Below, in pieces: positions 1 through 9,516 of a stretch of DNA of 64,000 nt (position 1 is the stretch's first letter; every line of letters starts with the position of its first letter). Source of the stretch: Aliivibrio sp. (GTDB lineage: Bacteria; Pseudomonadota; Gammaproteobacteria; Enterobacterales; Vibrionaceae). The position numbers and the translations under genes are program-made. The stretch covers positions 1-64,000 of the forward strand of contig JAESQY010000128.1 in the NCBI GenBank assembly GCA_016764915.1. The letters are read 5' to 3'. Below the pieces are notes generated by a model. The model searched no databases, was not told the DNA's origin, and was given only the letters and a program-made list of their open reading frames with translations.

Positions 1-558
1 AAACCGGAGCATTACGCCGCCGCAACAGGTTCACTGTTTAACGTAGATCATGCGCAAAATCTCTATGATGACTCTAAACCTCATGGCTTAGGCGATATTG
101 TGACGGTATTACTTGAAGAGCAAACCAAAGCGGCAAAAAGTGCTGATGCCGATTTAGAGAAATCAAATGATGCCACCATGGATCCATTAAGTGTTGGTGG
201 TGAAGAGTTAAAGATTGGTAACTATAATTTTTCTTATGAGCTGAGTAATGAAAATAAGTTTAGCGGCAACAGTTCCGCTAATCAGAGTAACAGTTTAACG
301 GGTTCAATTACGGTAGAGGTGGTTGAAGTATTAGCTAACGGAAATTTAGTGGTCCGTGGTGAAAAATGGTTAACTTTGAATACTGGGGATGAGTACTTGC
401 GAGTAAGTGGTACGATTAGACCAGAAGATATCAATTTCGAAAATACCATAGCTTCAACACGTATTTCAAATGCTCGAATTCAATATTCAGGCACGGGTGA
501 TCAGCAAGATATGCAAGAACCTGGATTCTTGGCACGATTCTTCAATGTATCTTTATAA
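1..558 (+). CDS. flgH: Flagellar L-ring protein FlgH (5' end cut by window)
   Basis: Outer-membrane lipoprotein that forms the L-ring bushing of the flagellar rod. The reading frame is open from base 1, so the N-terminus (signal peptide, lipobox Cys) lies outside the window and only the last 185 residues are visible. Family features seen are the GSLF segment near the start, [18 protein letters not shown], and the C-terminal region ending in LARFF. It is followed 27 bases later by the flgI start, as in other flgBCDEFGHIJ operons. The call rests on sequence recognition plus order; the partial state is due to the window edge, not a broken gene. Confidence 0.95.
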   Translation, partial: KPEHYAAATGSLFNVDHAQNLYDDSKPHGLGDIVTVLLEEQTKAAKSADADLEKSNDATMDPLSVGGEELKIGNYNFSYELSNENKFSGNSSANQSNSLTGSITVEVVEVLANGNLVVRGEKWLTLNTGDEYLRVSGTIRPEDINFENTIASTRISNARIQYSGTGDQQDMQEPGFLARFFNVSL

Positions 559-585
559 TTAACAGTGATAAGACGGGAATTTGAC

Positions 586-1710
586 GTGAATAGAGCAGCA
601 GTACAACAATTAATTACCTTCACATCAAAGTGGTTAGTGCTTACATGGATAATCGTTGCTCTTTTTCCGGCTCAAGCGGCAAGAATTAAAGATGTGTCAA
701 AAGTTGCCGGAGTCCGTAGTAACCAGTTGGTTGGTTATGGACTGGTTACCGGTCTGCCAGGCACAGGAGAGTCCACCCCTTTCACCGATCAAAGCTTCAA
801 TGCGATGCTGAAAAATTTTGGCATTCAACTGCCACCAGGCACCAAACCCAAAACCAAAAATGTCGCGGCGGTGATTGTCACTGCCAATATGCCCGCTTTT
901 ACCAAACAGGGTCAGTATGTAGATATCACGATCTCTTCTGTGGGTTCAGCAAAGAGTCTTCGCGGTGGCACCCTGATACAAACATTTCTAAAAGGCTTAG
1001 ATGGCAAAGTATACGCTATTGCACAAGGCAGTTTAGTGGTAAGTGGTTTTAGTGCTGAAGGCGCAGATGGTTCAAAGATAGTTGGAAATAACCCAACCGT
1101 AGGCCGTATTTCGGATGGTGCTATTGTTGAGCGAGAAATTCCGTCACCATTTGGGCGTGGAGACTTTATCACCTTTGACCTTTTTGAATCCGATTTTACC
1201 TCGGCACAACGATTGGCCGATTCAGTAAATAATTTCCTAGGCCCCAACATGGCATCAGCGATTGATGCAACATCCGTTCGAGTCAGAGCCCCACGCGATT
1301 TAAGTCAACGTGTCGCTTTTTTATCAACCATCGAAAACATTCAATTTCAGCCAGCCGATGGCGGTGCTAAAATTATTATTAATTCGCGCACTGGTACCAT
1401 TGTGGTGGGCAAGCATGTACGTTTAAAACCCGCGGCAGTGACGCATGGTGGCATGACTGTGGCCATCAAAGAGAATTATGAAGTCAGCCAACCGGGTCCA
1501 TTTAGTGATGGGCAAACCGTGGTGGTCCCTGATACTGATATAGAAATCAGTGAAAAATCAGGCAAAATGTTCAATTTTCAACCAGGGTCAACATTGGATG
1601 ATTTAGTTCGAGCGGTTAACGAGGTTGGCGCTGCGCCATCAGATCTCATGGCTATTCTTCAAGCACTAAAACAAGCTGGCGCCATTGAAGGGCAGTTGAT
1701 TATTATTTAG
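586..1710 (+). CDS. flgI: Flagellar P-ring protein FlgI
   Basis: Periplasmic P-ring subunit around the rod in the peptidoglycan layer. I chose the GTG at 586 because AGACGGGA lies about 8 bases before it; an upstream in-frame GTG at 565 has no ribosome binding site. That gives 374 residues with a hydrophobic secretion signal ([15 protein letters not shown]) cut before [11 protein letters not shown]. The family block [17 protein letters not shown] follows, and the C-terminus ends [11 protein letters not shown], as is typical. It sits between flgH and flgJ in one operon. No odd features. Confidence 0.96.
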   Translation: MNRAAVQQLITFTSKWLVLTWIIVALFPAQAARIKDVSKVAGVRSNQLVGYGLVTGLPGTGESTPFTDQSFNAMLKNFGIQLPPGTKPKTKNVAAVIVTANMPAFTKQGQYVDITISSVGSAKSLRGGTLIQTFLKGLDGKVYAIAQGSLVVSGFSAEGADGSKIVGNNPTVGRISDGAIVEREIPSPFGRGDFITFDLFESDFTSAQRLADSVNNFLGPNMASAIDATSVRVRAPRDLSQRVAFLSTIENIQFQPADGGAKIIINSRTGTIVVGKHVRLKPAAVTHGGMTVAIKENYEVSQPGPFSDGQTVVVPDTDIEISEKSGKMFNFQPGSTLDDLVRAVNEVGAAPSDLMAILQALKQAGAIEGQLIII

Positions 1711-1722
1711 TGGAGGAACGTT

Positions 1723-2667
1723 ATGATCAATAATCAAAAAATGACCGATGTGGGTTTCATCCACGATTTAGGCAGTTTAGATAGATTACGTCAAGATGCA
1801 GTTGGTAATGATGAAATTAGTAAAAAGAAAGCATTAAGAAGTGCTGCAGAGCAGTTTGAAGCTATTTTTACTCAGATGTTATTTAAATCGATGCGTAGTG
1901 CGAACTCTGTTTTTGAGTCCGACTTAATGAGCAGTGACAACCAGAAATTTTTTGAACAGATGCATGATGAACAGATGTCTTCTGAGCTGAGTAAATCAGG
2001 TTCGCTCGGTCTAGCTGATATGATCGTTGCTCAATTAGGCTCTCATCAAAATGGAGATGAAGCGCAATCTAGAGTGGCAATGAGAAATGCGGCTCTTGAT
2101 ACCAGTTTACGTTTGCCTGTTGACCAAGAGATGGCATTAAAAATAGCAGATGATGCAGTAAAAGAGATGGATAATGTTGAGCAGGCTCCTGCGCCAACCA
2201 CATTTAGTTCTCCTAAAGAGTTTGTGATGTCAATGAAGCCTTATGCAGACAGTGCAGCCAAAGCGCTAGGTGTAGAGCCTTCTCTACTTTTAGCACAGGC
2301 AGCGCTTGAAACAGGTTGGGGGAAAAAGGTTATTAAAAACTCGGTTGATCACAGTTATAACTTATTTAATATAAAAGCGGATCGCAGTTGGCAAGGCGAG
2401 AAAGTGAGTAAACAGACATTAGAAGTTTATAATAATATTCCAGTGAAAGAGAATGCAGCTTTTCGCTCTTACGATAACTATCAGGCCAGTTTTAACGATT
2501 TTGTGAGCTTTTTAAATAATAACCCACGATATGATAACGCACTTTCAGGAAGTAACAGCTCAGAAAGTTTTATTCGAGGTATCCACAAAGCGGGTTACGC
2601 GACGGATCCTAACTATTCAGATAAAGTGCTTAATGTTATGAAACAAGTAGACAGTTTACTTAAATAA
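1723..2667 (+). CDS. flgJ: Flagellar rod cap / peptidoglycan hydrolase FlgJ
   Basis: Two-domain protein of 314 residues. The N-terminal part (about 40-105: AAEQFEAIFTQMLFKSMR) is the rod-binding/capping domain. The C-terminal part (about 165-313) is a glucosaminidase-type domain that opens peptidoglycan for rod growth; the likely catalytic Glu lies in LLLAQAALETGWGKK, followed by SYNLFNIKAD. The dual-domain layout is usual for gamma-proteobacteria. GGAGG-like sequence precedes the ATG, 12 bases after flgI. A terminator follows directly, so flgJ is the last gene of the rod/ring operon. Confidence 0.96.
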   Translation: MINNQKMTDVGFIHDLGSLDRLRQDAVGNDEISKKKALRSAAEQFEAIFTQMLFKSMRSANSVFESDLMSSDNQKFFEQMHDEQMSSELSKSGSLGLADMIVAQLGSHQNGDEAQSRVAMRNAALDTSLRLPVDQEMALKIADDAVKEMDNVEQAPAPTTFSSPKEFVMSMKPYADSAAKALGVEPSLLLAQAALETGWGKKVIKNSVDHSYNLFNIKADRSWQGEKVSKQTLEVYNNIPVKENAAFRSYDNYQASFNDFVSFLNNNPRYDNALSGSNSSESFIRGIHKAGYATDPNYSDKVLNVMKQVDSLLK

Positions 2668-2685
2668 TTAAGTCAGATCATTTAC

Positions 2686-2717
2686 AATCCAGCTAACTCA
2701 TTTGGCTGGATTTTTTT
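2686..2717 (+). terminator. Rho-independent terminator after flgJ
   Basis: Arms AATCCAGC (2686-2693) and GCTGGATT (2705-2712) enclose an 11-base loop and run into seven T residues at 2711-2717. It ends the flgJ operon. The next ORF starts at 2718, the base after the T run. Confidence 0.85.
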
Positions 2718-3146
2718 ATGACCGAACCAAACTTAAAAACACAACCGATACCAAACAATAACGATAACATCCGCGCCGATCCGTTTGTGCAAAAATTGTT
2801 AAGTAGAATGCCTGATGAAGTGAGTGATAGTTTTACTGAGAAACAGCTTACTTACTTGTTAACGTCTTTAGGTTCAAGGCGCTGGGGAAGTCATAAAATT
2901 GACCTTCGTACGACCGTCGGTTTTTTTCGCTGGCGATATTACTTTGTATTTTTATTTGGCCGTAACCGTCGTGAGTTGAGCCGACTAGAGAAGAGACTGA
3001 GCGTTGTGGCCAAAGCATTGTTACTGACTATGGTACTGCTTTTTTCTCTGCTAGTGGTTTACTTGCTTAAGTCTGCTGCTGGCATTGATCTTTTCCCCGG
3101 TTTTTCTTTAGGTATTTGGGGTTGGTTTAAAGGTGAGTTTCTCTAA
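2718..3146 (+). CDS. Unassigned single-pass membrane protein between flgJ and flgK
   Basis: I do not recognise this 142-residue protein. The first ~85 residues are polar and then rich in Arg (GSRRWGSHKIDLRTTVGFFRWRYYFVFLFGRNRREL). A strong membrane segment follows at about 95-115 (ALLLTMVLLFSLLVVYLL), then a short hydrophobic tail with two Trp. The positive charge before the segment predicts a cytoplasmic N-terminus. The ATG comes directly after the T tract of the flgJ terminator, with no Shine-Dalgarno sequence of its own, so expression may depend on readthrough or on an internal start. It lies just before the sigma54-dependent flgK, but no flagellar role can be deduced from the sequence. 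Confidence 0.6.
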   Translation: MTEPNLKTQPIPNNNDNIRADPFVQKLLSRMPDEVSDSFTEKQLTYLLTSLGSRRWGSHKIDLRTTVGFFRWRYYFVFLFGRNRRELSRLEKRLSVVAKALLLTMVLLFSLLVVYLLKSAAGIDLFPGFSLGIWGWFKGEFL

Positions 3147-3189
3147 TTAACCGTCCATTATTGTTGCGGCAAATTCCTGCCTGAAAAAG

Positions 3190-3205
3190 TGGCTTGATAT
3201 TTGCA
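3190..3205 (+). promoter_or_regulatory. Sigma54 promoter of flgKL
   Basis: TGGCTTGATATTTGCA matches the -24/-12 consensus TGGCACGNNNNTTGCW with GG and GC correctly spaced. It lies 49 bases before flgK. In Vibrio, flgKL belongs to the FlrC-dependent class; that assignment is inferred here. Confidence 0.85.
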
Positions 3206-3253
3206 TTATTGTAGATGTAATTTAATGAATGCATCGGCAATTTTGGAGGCTAC

Positions 3254-5134
3254 ATGGGATTTGATCTGCTTACTATAGGTACACAGGGTGTACTTACTGC
3301 TCAGAAGCAGCTCAATACCACCGGTCATAACATTAGTAATGTTAATACCGAAGGTTTTAGCCGTCAATCGGTTGAACAAGAGACCAATAATCCTACTTGG
3401 ATCTCTGGAAATACTTACGGAACTGGTGTTCATGTTGCTAACATTCGCCGTGCCTATGACCAGTTTGCGGTTAACGAGCTGAATTTATCCACGACCACTC
3501 TGCATGCTGCTTCTGAGTTAGACTCCCATCTTGATGTAATGACCAATATGTTGTCATCAATTTCATCGAAAAAAATCCCAGAAAATATCAATGATTGGTT
3601 TGATGCAGTAAAAACACTTGCTGATAGTCCAAATGAAATTGGTGCTCGTAAAGTTGTGTTGGAAAAGTCACGCTTAGTTTCCCAAAATTTGAATGACTTT
3701 CAAGAGACGGTTCGTCAGCAATATGCGGATACCAACAAGAAGATGGATCTTGTGGTTGAACGAATGAATAATATCGGTCAAGAGATCGGAGCGTTACACA
3801 AGCTGATGATCAAATTGCCTGGTCCTCATAATGATTTGATGGATAAGCATGAGAAACTGATTAAAGAGCTGGCTCAATATACAAAAGTTACGGTTACCCG
3901 CCGAAGTGATGGCAATACGTTTAATGTGATGATTGGTAGTGGACATGCCTTAGTTTCTGGGACTAATGCCAGTCAATTACGAATGATTAATGGTGAACCA
4001 GACCCTCAACAACGTCGCCTTGCGATGGTAGAGGGTAAAGGGGTGAAAGCGATTCAAAGCGATGACATTGGCGGCCAGATGGCGTCACTGTTTGAACAAA
4101 GAGATCATACCATTCCACAGGTATTGGATGAATTAGGGCGAGTAGCTATCGGATTCAGTGGTCAAGTTAATGCACTTCAAGCACAGGCAATAGATCTTCG
4201 AGGTAATGTTGGCGCGGCAATCTTTACGGATATAAATGAAGAGAGAGCCGTAAAGTCTAGAGCGTTTATTGGTGGGGGATCCACGGCTGAAGTAGGTGTA
4301 TATATTGATGATATTAGCCAGTTGAAAGGGGGAGATTACTCACTCAAATACGATGGCAGCCAATATTCAATTATCACTCCGCAGGGAGAGTTGTTGAAAG
4401 TTGACCCATCAGGCAGTCCAAAGTCCTTTTCAGTCGATGGCATGAGAGTGGTTATTGATAGCGATCTTTCTGCAGGGGAGCGGGTGCTTTTAAGACCGGC
4501 AAGATACGGTGCCGCCAATATTCAATTGATTATGAATGAACCTGAGAAAATTGCGGCACAAAGTTACCGCAGTTCGGAGTCATTTTCGACGGGCGAAGCA
4601 TCGTTGAAAGTACTGCAGTCGGGTCTGTTAAAAGAGTTTCAAGTGGTTATTTCTCCCGCGGCAAATCAATTTGCCGTATTGGATATGGAAGGAAATATTG
4701 TCGTAGAGCCGCAAACGTATCCGCCATCAGGCCCCGTTACTGCGGGTGGAACGACTTTTGAACTTACTGGTGGCGCTGCGGCTGGAGATAAGTTTGCCGT
4801 GAACCTAACGCCTTCAGAGGGTGACAATGGTAATTTGTTAATGATGCAGGCGATCCAGACCAATAAAACCATGAATGATGGTCGTTCAACTGTCATTGAC
4901 TTATTTGAAAATGTGAATACCGACATTGGTCTTAAAAAATCGACAGCAGGCCGTTTAACAGAGGTGGCAAGGGTTGAAAACGAAGCGGCTCAAAGTCGTG
5001 TTGCTTCTATTTCTGGGGTGAACTTAGATGAAGAAGCCGCCAATATGATGAAGTTTCAACAAGCGTACATGGCATCATCTCGAATAATGTCTGCGGCCAA
5101 TGAGACGTTTGACAGCATCTTGCAGATTAGATAG
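3254..5134 (+). CDS. flgK: Hook-filament junction protein FlgK (HAP1)
   Basis: First of two junction proteins joining hook to filament, exported by the flagellar type III system. The 626-residue protein starts with the family pattern MGFDLLTIGTQGVLTAQ and NTTGHNISNVNTEGFSRQ, and ends with GVNLDEEAANMMKFQQAY and a coiled-coil terminal helix, both needed for axial assembly. GGAGG lies 7 bases before the ATG. It has its own sigma54 promoter and is followed 16 bases later by flgL. No odd features. Confidence 0.96.
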   Translation: MGFDLLTIGTQGVLTAQKQLNTTGHNISNVNTEGFSRQSVEQETNNPTWISGNTYGTGVHVANIRRAYDQFAVNELNLSTTTLHAASELDSHLDVMTNMLSSISSKKIPENINDWFDAVKTLADSPNEIGARKVVLEKSRLVSQNLNDFQETVRQQYADTNKKMDLVVERMNNIGQEIGALHKLMIKLPGPHNDLMDKHEKLIKELAQYTKVTVTRRSDGNTFNVMIGSGHALVSGTNASQLRMINGEPDPQQRRLAMVEGKGVKAIQSDDIGGQMASLFEQRDHTIPQVLDELGRVAIGFSGQVNALQAQAIDLRGNVGAAIFTDINEERAVKSRAFIGGGSTAEVGVYIDDISQLKGGDYSLKYDGSQYSIITPQGELLKVDPSGSPKSFSVDGMRVVIDSDLSAGERVLLRPARYGAANIQLIMNEPEKIAAQSYRSSESFSTGEASLKVLQSGLLKEFQVVISPAANQFAVLDMEGNIVVEPQTYPPSGPVTAGGTTFELTGGAAAGDKFAVNLTPSEGDNGNLLMMQAIQTNKTMNDGRSTVIDLFENVNTDIGLKKSTAGRLTEVARVENEAAQSRVASISGVNLDEEAANMMKFQQAYMASSRIMSAANETFDSILQIR

Positions 5135-5150
5135 GGGGAGTGAATAAACG

Positions 5151-6341
5151 ATGAGCAGAATATCTAGCTTCCATAACTACCAAGCAGTTCAGAATGACAT
5201 GATGCGTCAACAGACCAAACTCAGCCATAACACTGCTCAGCTTGCTTCGGGGAAAAAACTACTGACTGCGGGGGATGATCCTGTGGCGATGCTCTATTCT
5301 CAAAATTTACGCCAGCAATCAGTAGAGATAAAACAGCATTTGAATGCGATTATGCTGGGTCGAAATAGATTAGAGAGAAATGAAATTGCGATTGCAAATG
5401 CAGAGTCTTACACCGACGAAGCAAAGCTTACCGTGATGGAGATGATAAACGGTTCACTCTCTAAAGAAGATCGGTTTGCTCATGCCCAAGACTTGCAAGG
5501 TCTGTTTGATAGCATGCTGAACTTAGGAAATTCAATGGATGAGTCCGGTAACTTTTTGTTTGCAGGAACCAAAGTGAGGACTCAACCACTTTTCCGCTCA
5601 AACGACGGTACCGTTAGTTATGCTGGAGATGATTACCAACGAAAAGTAAGAGTATCAAACAGCATTGAAGTGCCAGTTAATGATCCAGGTAGCAAACTGT
5701 TTATGGAGATTAGAAATCCATTTGGTGAATTTGAACCAAGTTATGATCTTCAAGTGGGGTCAACTCTGCTATTGACACGAGCCACCAACAGCGATTATTT
5801 AGATGAAAGTAACTACTCGGTGTCATTTTTGGTAGCGCCTAACGGGCAATTTAATTATCAACTATCCAAAGATGGAAGTGTGGTTACTACGGGTCAATAT
5901 GATCCGAGCAAATCGATGGAGTATGGCAGCGTTTCGGTTCAAGTTCGTGGGGAGTTTAAGTCAGGAGATACGATTAATCTAATACCCCAACGTACGTTTA
6001 ATATGTTTGACTCGTTTCAAGAGGGGATTGTGCTATCTGGTCGCGATCTTGATGATTCAACCGCCACCGCAGAACTTCATAAAGTAACCGAACAATTTTC
6101 GGCGGCATTTATTAACCTCAACCGAGCCAGAGCGGATGTAGGATCTCGTCAAAACACGTTAGACAATCAAGAAAGCCAACACGAAGATTACAATTTAACG
6201 TTGGCAAAATCGATCAGTAACATTGAAGATTTGGATTACTCAAAAGCGGTGATTGATTTTAATGAGAACACATTAGCGTTAAAAGCCTCGCAACAAGCGT
6301 TTGCAAAAACCAAAGATATGTCATTGTTTAATTATATCTAG
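5151..6341 (+). CDS. flgL: Hook-filament junction protein FlgL (HAP3)
   Basis: Second junction protein, 396 residues, flagellin-like at both ends. The N-terminus (MSRISSFHNYQAVQNDMM ... LASGKKLLTAGDDPVAM) and the C-terminus (LAKSISNIEDLDYSKAV ... ALKASQQAFAKT) are typical of the family. It follows flgK in the same transcript with a GGGGGAG ribosome site upstream. A terminator sits just after the stop, so the flgKL operon ends here. Confidence 0.95.
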   Translation: MSRISSFHNYQAVQNDMMRQQTKLSHNTAQLASGKKLLTAGDDPVAMLYSQNLRQQSVEIKQHLNAIMLGRNRLERNEIAIANAESYTDEAKLTVMEMINGSLSKEDRFAHAQDLQGLFDSMLNLGNSMDESGNFLFAGTKVRTQPLFRSNDGTVSYAGDDYQRKVRVSNSIEVPVNDPGSKLFMEIRNPFGEFEPSYDLQVGSTLLLTRATNSDYLDESNYSVSFLVAPNGQFNYQLSKDGSVVTTGQYDPSKSMEYGSVSVQVRGEFKSGDTINLIPQRTFNMFDSFQEGIVLSGRDLDDSTATAELHKVTEQFSAAFINLNRARADVGSRQNTLDNQESQHEDYNLTLAKSISNIEDLDYSKAVIDFNENTLALKASQQAFAKTKDMSLFNYI

Positions 6342-6368
6342 CTCATATTTTTATATCTAATGAAACAT

Positions 6369-6396
6369 AAGCACCTAATCGTAAGGTGCTTTTTTT
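6369..6396 (+). terminator. Rho-independent terminator after flgL
   Basis: Arms AAGCACCT (6369-6376) and AGGTGCTT (6384-6391) with a 7-base loop, followed by a run of T to 6396. Confidence 0.88.
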
Positions 6397-6432
6397 ATGA
6401 CGATGAAATATGCGGCTGTTTTAGAGGGGAAA

Positions 6433-6479
6433 CGAGTTGCCGCATTATTTACTCTATTGAGGAGGCAAGCGGCAACTCG
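6433..6479. repeat. Perfect 11-bp inverted repeat in the flgL-flaA gap
   Basis: CGAGTTGCCGC (6433-6443) is exactly complementary to GCGGCAACTCG (6469-6479), separated by 25 bases. It is GC-rich in an AT-rich gap and has no T run, so it does not look like a terminator. The rest of the 500-base gap (6342-6843) holds the flgL terminator, this repeat and the flaA promoter; I saw no gene in it. Function unknown. Confidence 0.6.
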
Positions 6480-6704
6480 GCAATTCATATTGAAGAGAAT
6501 GATTAAAAATCACATATAAACAACAGTATAGCCATAAGTAGTCTATTTTTTGAGTGATATCGTAATGTTGGCTTACTAAATGCATTCTTATTATCATAAT
6601 TAGTATGGTAGCTGTGTTAGTACAACGACTAATTGATTGTTATTTAATGCTTTGAGAGCAGATTTTATTAAATAATATTTATTTGAAACGAGATTTTTAA
6701 AAGT

Positions 6705-6720
6705 TGGCAAGTAATTTGCT
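6705..6720 (+). promoter_or_regulatory. Sigma54 promoter of flaA
   Basis: TGGCAAGTAATTTGCT matches the sigma54 consensus closely with the expected GG/GC spacing. It lies 123 bases before the flaA start, giving a leader of roughly 110 bases. In V. cholerae and relatives one core flagellin is sigma54/FlrC-dependent while the others are sigma28-dependent, which fits the pattern here. Confidence 0.88.
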
Positions 6721-6843
6721 TTACTTAGTTTAGATAAAGTCTCTAGACTAAAAATCTTATACGATATTGGTGTAATAACCATATCAATATTGATGGGTTT
6801 GCACAGCAATTTCGCAAAGAGAGCGAAGCCAAAGGAGAGCAAC

Positions 6844-7983
6844 ATGGGTGTAAATGTTAACACCAACGTAGCTGCAATGACTGCGCAGCGTTACTTAAAT
6901 AAAGCGACTGATGAATTAGCGGTTTCCATGGAACGTTTGTCTTCTGGTAAACGTATCAACAGCGCTAAAGATGATGCAGCTGGTCTGCAGATATCTAACC
7001 GTTTAACCTCTCAGATCCGTGGTCTGGATGTAGCAATGCGTAATGCCAACGATGGTATTTCTATTGCACAGACAGCAGAAGGTGCGATGGAAGAGTCGAC
7101 AAACATTCTTCAACGTATTCGAGATCTATCTATTCAGTCAGCGAATGGTTCGAACTCCGACGATGATCGCCGATCTATCCAAGAAGAAGTGCACGCGCTG
7201 CAAGATGAATTAAACCGTATTGCAGAGACCACTTCATTCGGTGGACGACGTCTGCTTAATGGAACATTTGGCGAGTCAGCATTTCAGATTGGTGCCAATG
7301 CCGGTGAAGCGGTTCTTATTGAATTGACCAGTGTTCGTGCTGATGACGAAAATATGGGTGGGCAACGTTTCACCGCAGTAAACGGAAAAACGGCAGATTG
7401 GGGCGTAGACCCACAAAAAAGTGACCTTAAAATTGAGTTTGTGACGGGTAATGGTAAGCCGGTAACGATTGATTTACGTGGTCATCAAGGTGACGATATC
7501 CAGGAAGTGGCCACTTTTATTAATGGTCGTTCGGAAGAGTTATCAGCCTCTGTTGATGAAGATGGACAGTTGCAGATCTTTATTGCAAAACCAAACCTTC
7601 AAGGAGAAGTGGCGTTTTCTGGTAATCTTGCGACAGAACTTGGACTGACAAGTGGACCAGGTGAAAAAGCTACGGTTAATGAGTTAGATGTTCGTTCAAT
7701 TGGCGATGCACAACTCTCAATTGGTGTGGTGGATTCAGCATTAGCTTATATCGATAAGCAACGTGCAGAATTAGGTGCGATGCAGAACCGTTTAGGTCAC
7801 AGCATCAGTAACTTAACCAATGTCCAAGAGAATGTATCTGCGTCGAATAGTCGAATCAGAGATACTGACTTTGCCAAAGAGACAACACAATTGGCAAAAG
7901 CGCAGATTTTGCAGCAAGCCAGTATATCAATTCTTGCCCAAGCAAAACAGTTACCAAGTGCTGCAATAAACTTGCTACAGTAA
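6844..7983 (+). CDS. flaA: Flagellin, sigma54-dependent (FlaA type)
   Basis: Filament subunit, 379 residues. The start is the ATG at 6844 ([18 protein letters not shown]), preceded by AAAGGAGAG at 6830-6838; an upstream in-frame ATG at 6790 would add 18 residues not found in flagellins and has no ribosome site. The N-terminal D0/D1 ([34 protein letters not shown]) and the C-terminal D0 ([20 protein letters not shown]) are complete, and the central domain is short as in vibrios. It is the only flagellin here with a sigma54 promoter, so it is likely the essential core flagellin. The name flaA follows the Vibrio pattern and is inferred. Confidence 0.93.
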   Translation: MGVNVNTNVAAMTAQRYLNKATDELAVSMERLSSGKRINSAKDDAAGLQISNRLTSQIRGLDVAMRNANDGISIAQTAEGAMEESTNILQRIRDLSIQSANGSNSDDDRRSIQEEVHALQDELNRIAETTSFGGRRLLNGTFGESAFQIGANAGEAVLIELTSVRADDENMGGQRFTAVNGKTADWGVDPQKSDLKIEFVTGNGKPVTIDLRGHQGDDIQEVATFINGRSEELSASVDEDGQLQIFIAKPNLQGEVAFSGNLATELGLTSGPGEKATVNELDVRSIGDAQLSIGVVDSALAYIDKQRAELGAMQNRLGHSISNLTNVQENVSASNSRIRDTDFAKETTQLAKAQILQQASISILAQAKQLPSAAINLLQ

Positions 7984-8022
7984 TTGTTCTTTGGCTCCAC
8001 CTAGCTCCAGCAGTCAATATAA

Positions 8023-8065
8023 ATAGACAAGAAGCGCTCTCATCTCTCATAAGCTTCTTGTCTAT
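8023..8065. repeat. 13-bp inverted repeat (stem-loop) after flaA
   Basis: ATAGACAAGAAGC (8023-8035) pairs perfectly with GCTTCTTGTCTAT (8053-8065) around a 17-base loop, 40 bases after the flaA stop. It lacks a clear T run. It could stabilise the abundant flaA mRNA or act as part of its 3' end. Confidence 0.6.
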
Positions 8066-8100
8066 CTAACGACTGACTATTATAAGTAGTTACATACAAT

Positions 8101-8127
8101 GCCCCACTAGGGGCTACCCTTCTTTTT
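8101..8127 (+). terminator. Likely terminator of flaA
   Basis: GCCCC (8101-8105) and GGGGC (8110-8114) form a compact GC stem around ACTA, followed by TACCCTTCTTTTT, which is an imperfect T-rich tract. It is placed just before the promoter of the second flagellin gene. Confidence 0.6.
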
Positions 8128-8150
8128 AATCAAATAATACCCTCCAGATA

Positions 8151-8177
8151 TAAAGTTAATGCATTGCTAGCCGTTAT
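8151..8177 (+). promoter_or_regulatory. Sigma28 (FliA) promoter of second flagellin
   Basis: TAAAGTTA (8151-8158), an 11-base spacer and GCCGTTAT (8170-8177) match the sigma28 consensus TAAAGTTT-N11-GCCGATAA with two mismatches. It lies 32 bases before the start codon. Confidence 0.85.
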
Positions 8178-8209
8178 AGACTTCATTGAGATGTTTTATA
8201 GGGGGCGAT

Positions 8210-9346
8210 GTGGCAATTACCGTTAATACCAATGTATCTGCGCTTGTTTCTCAGCGTCACTTAAACAGTGCCACCATGCAGTTAGAACAAGCCATGCAAA
8301 GGCTCTCTTCTGGCCAAAGAATAAACAGCGCAAAAGATGATGCGGCAGGATTGCAAATATCCAATCGATTACAGACCCAAATGCGGGGTTTGGATGTAGC
8401 TGTACGTAACGCCAATGATGGGATCTCTATTACCCAAACTGCAGAAGGAGCAATGAGTGAAAGTACCTCTATTTTACAAAGAATGCGTGATCTCGCTTTG
8501 CAGTCATCCAATGGTTCAAACTCTGCAGTTGATCGGCAAGCGATACAAGAGGAAGCCGATGCGTTAAATTCTGAGTTGAATCGAATCGCAGAAACCACTT
8601 CATTTGGCGGTAAACGCTTGCTAAATGGTACCTATGGATCTAATGCATTTCAAATTGGCGCTAATGCGGGTGAAGCGATAATGTTAAACTTGAGTAGCAT
8701 GCGATCAGATACTTCGGGCATGGGAGGGTATCATTACATTGCCTCGGCTAAAATGGACAGTCATTGGCAAGTCGCTGGAGGCAAACAAGGACTCTCGATG
8801 TCATTTCTTGATGAACATGGCACGAAGCAACAGATTGAGATAGATGCCAAAGCGGGTGACAATATTGAAGAGCTCGCGACTTATATCAATGGACATACGG
8901 ATAAAATTAGCGCATCAGTGACAGAGCAAGGCCAACTGCAAATATTTACCGCAGCAAAATCGGTGTCTAGTTCGATAACATTTGGTGGAAGCTTAGCCGA
9001 TGAGCTTGCAATGAATGGGGCTGTTTTTGATACGGTTGCTGATCTTGATTTGACGTCAGTTGGAGGATCTCAAAGAGCGATTGCGGTGATAGATACGGCG
9101 TTAGGTTTTGTTGATGAAAAAAGAGCAGGGCTGGGCGCTTTTCAAAATAGGCTAGGGCATGCCATTACTAATTTAGATAATATTCATGAAAATGTTGCCG
9201 CATCCAACAGTCGTATCGCTGATGCAGATTTTGCAAAAGAGAGTGTAAAATTGGTAAAAGCACAGATATTGCAACAAGTAAGCTCCTCCATTCTGGCACA
9301 AGCTAAGCAGTCACCACAAATGGCATTACAGTTGCTTGGGATGTAG
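8210..9346 (+). CDS. Flagellin, sigma28-dependent (second copy)
   Basis: Accessory filament subunit, 378 residues. The start is the GTG at 8210 ([18 protein letters not shown]) with AGGGGG just upstream; this fixes the N-terminus to the flagellin family, whereas an in-frame TTG at 8186 would add eight foreign residues. D0/D1 regions are complete at both ends ([39 protein letters not shown]). It differs from its two neighbours more than they differ from each other (for example [18 protein letters not shown]). It has its own FliA promoter, so it is made late. I cannot assign a letter name with certainty. Confidence 0.92.
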   Translation: MAITVNTNVSALVSQRHLNSATMQLEQAMQRLSSGQRINSAKDDAAGLQISNRLQTQMRGLDVAVRNANDGISITQTAEGAMSESTSILQRMRDLALQSSNGSNSAVDRQAIQEEADALNSELNRIAETTSFGGKRLLNGTYGSNAFQIGANAGEAIMLNLSSMRSDTSGMGGYHYIASAKMDSHWQVAGGKQGLSMSFLDEHGTKQQIEIDAKAGDNIEELATYINGHTDKISASVTEQGQLQIFTAAKSVSSSITFGGSLADELAMNGAVFDTVADLDLTSVGGSQRAIAVIDTALGFVDEKRAGLGAFQNRLGHAITNLDNIHENVAASNSRIADADFAKESVKLVKAQILQQVSSSILAQAKQSPQMALQLLGM

Positions 9347-9463
9347 TCCTCCCCCCTTCCCTCCATTTTGTTATTTGTTTGCTGCTTAGGTAGCATAAAT
9401 GGATATGTTTAGTATCTTACATAGTGTTATCTCCTATATTTACTCTAGAATGTTAAAAAAACG

Positions 9464-9490
9464 TAAAGATTTCGAGGTGCTTGTCGTTAT
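9464..9490 (+). promoter_or_regulatory. Sigma28 (FliA) promoter of third flagellin
   Basis: TAAAGATT (9464-9471), an 11-base spacer and GTCGTTAT (9483-9490) fit the sigma28 consensus with the same spacing as the promoter of the second flagellin. The start codon is 77 bases downstream. Confidence 0.82.
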
Positions 9491-9516
9491 AAATAGAACC
9501 AGAGATGGAATTAACC

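Noticed and set aside
912..1250. 112-codon - strand ORF inside flgI
   Set aside because: Antisense shadow of a well-conserved coding region; no start signals and no recognisable protein. Many similar antisense ORFs in fliI, cheB, ccmB and ccmF were dropped for the same reason.
6433..6479. Possible integron attC / Vibrio repeat
   Set aside because: The arms do not carry the attC core sites (GTTRRRY / RYYYAAC) and there is no cassette array or integrase nearby.
6600..6866. 88-codon - strand ORF before flaA
   Set aside because: It covers the sigma54 promoter and leader of flaA, is low-complexity and AT-rich, and has no supporting signals.
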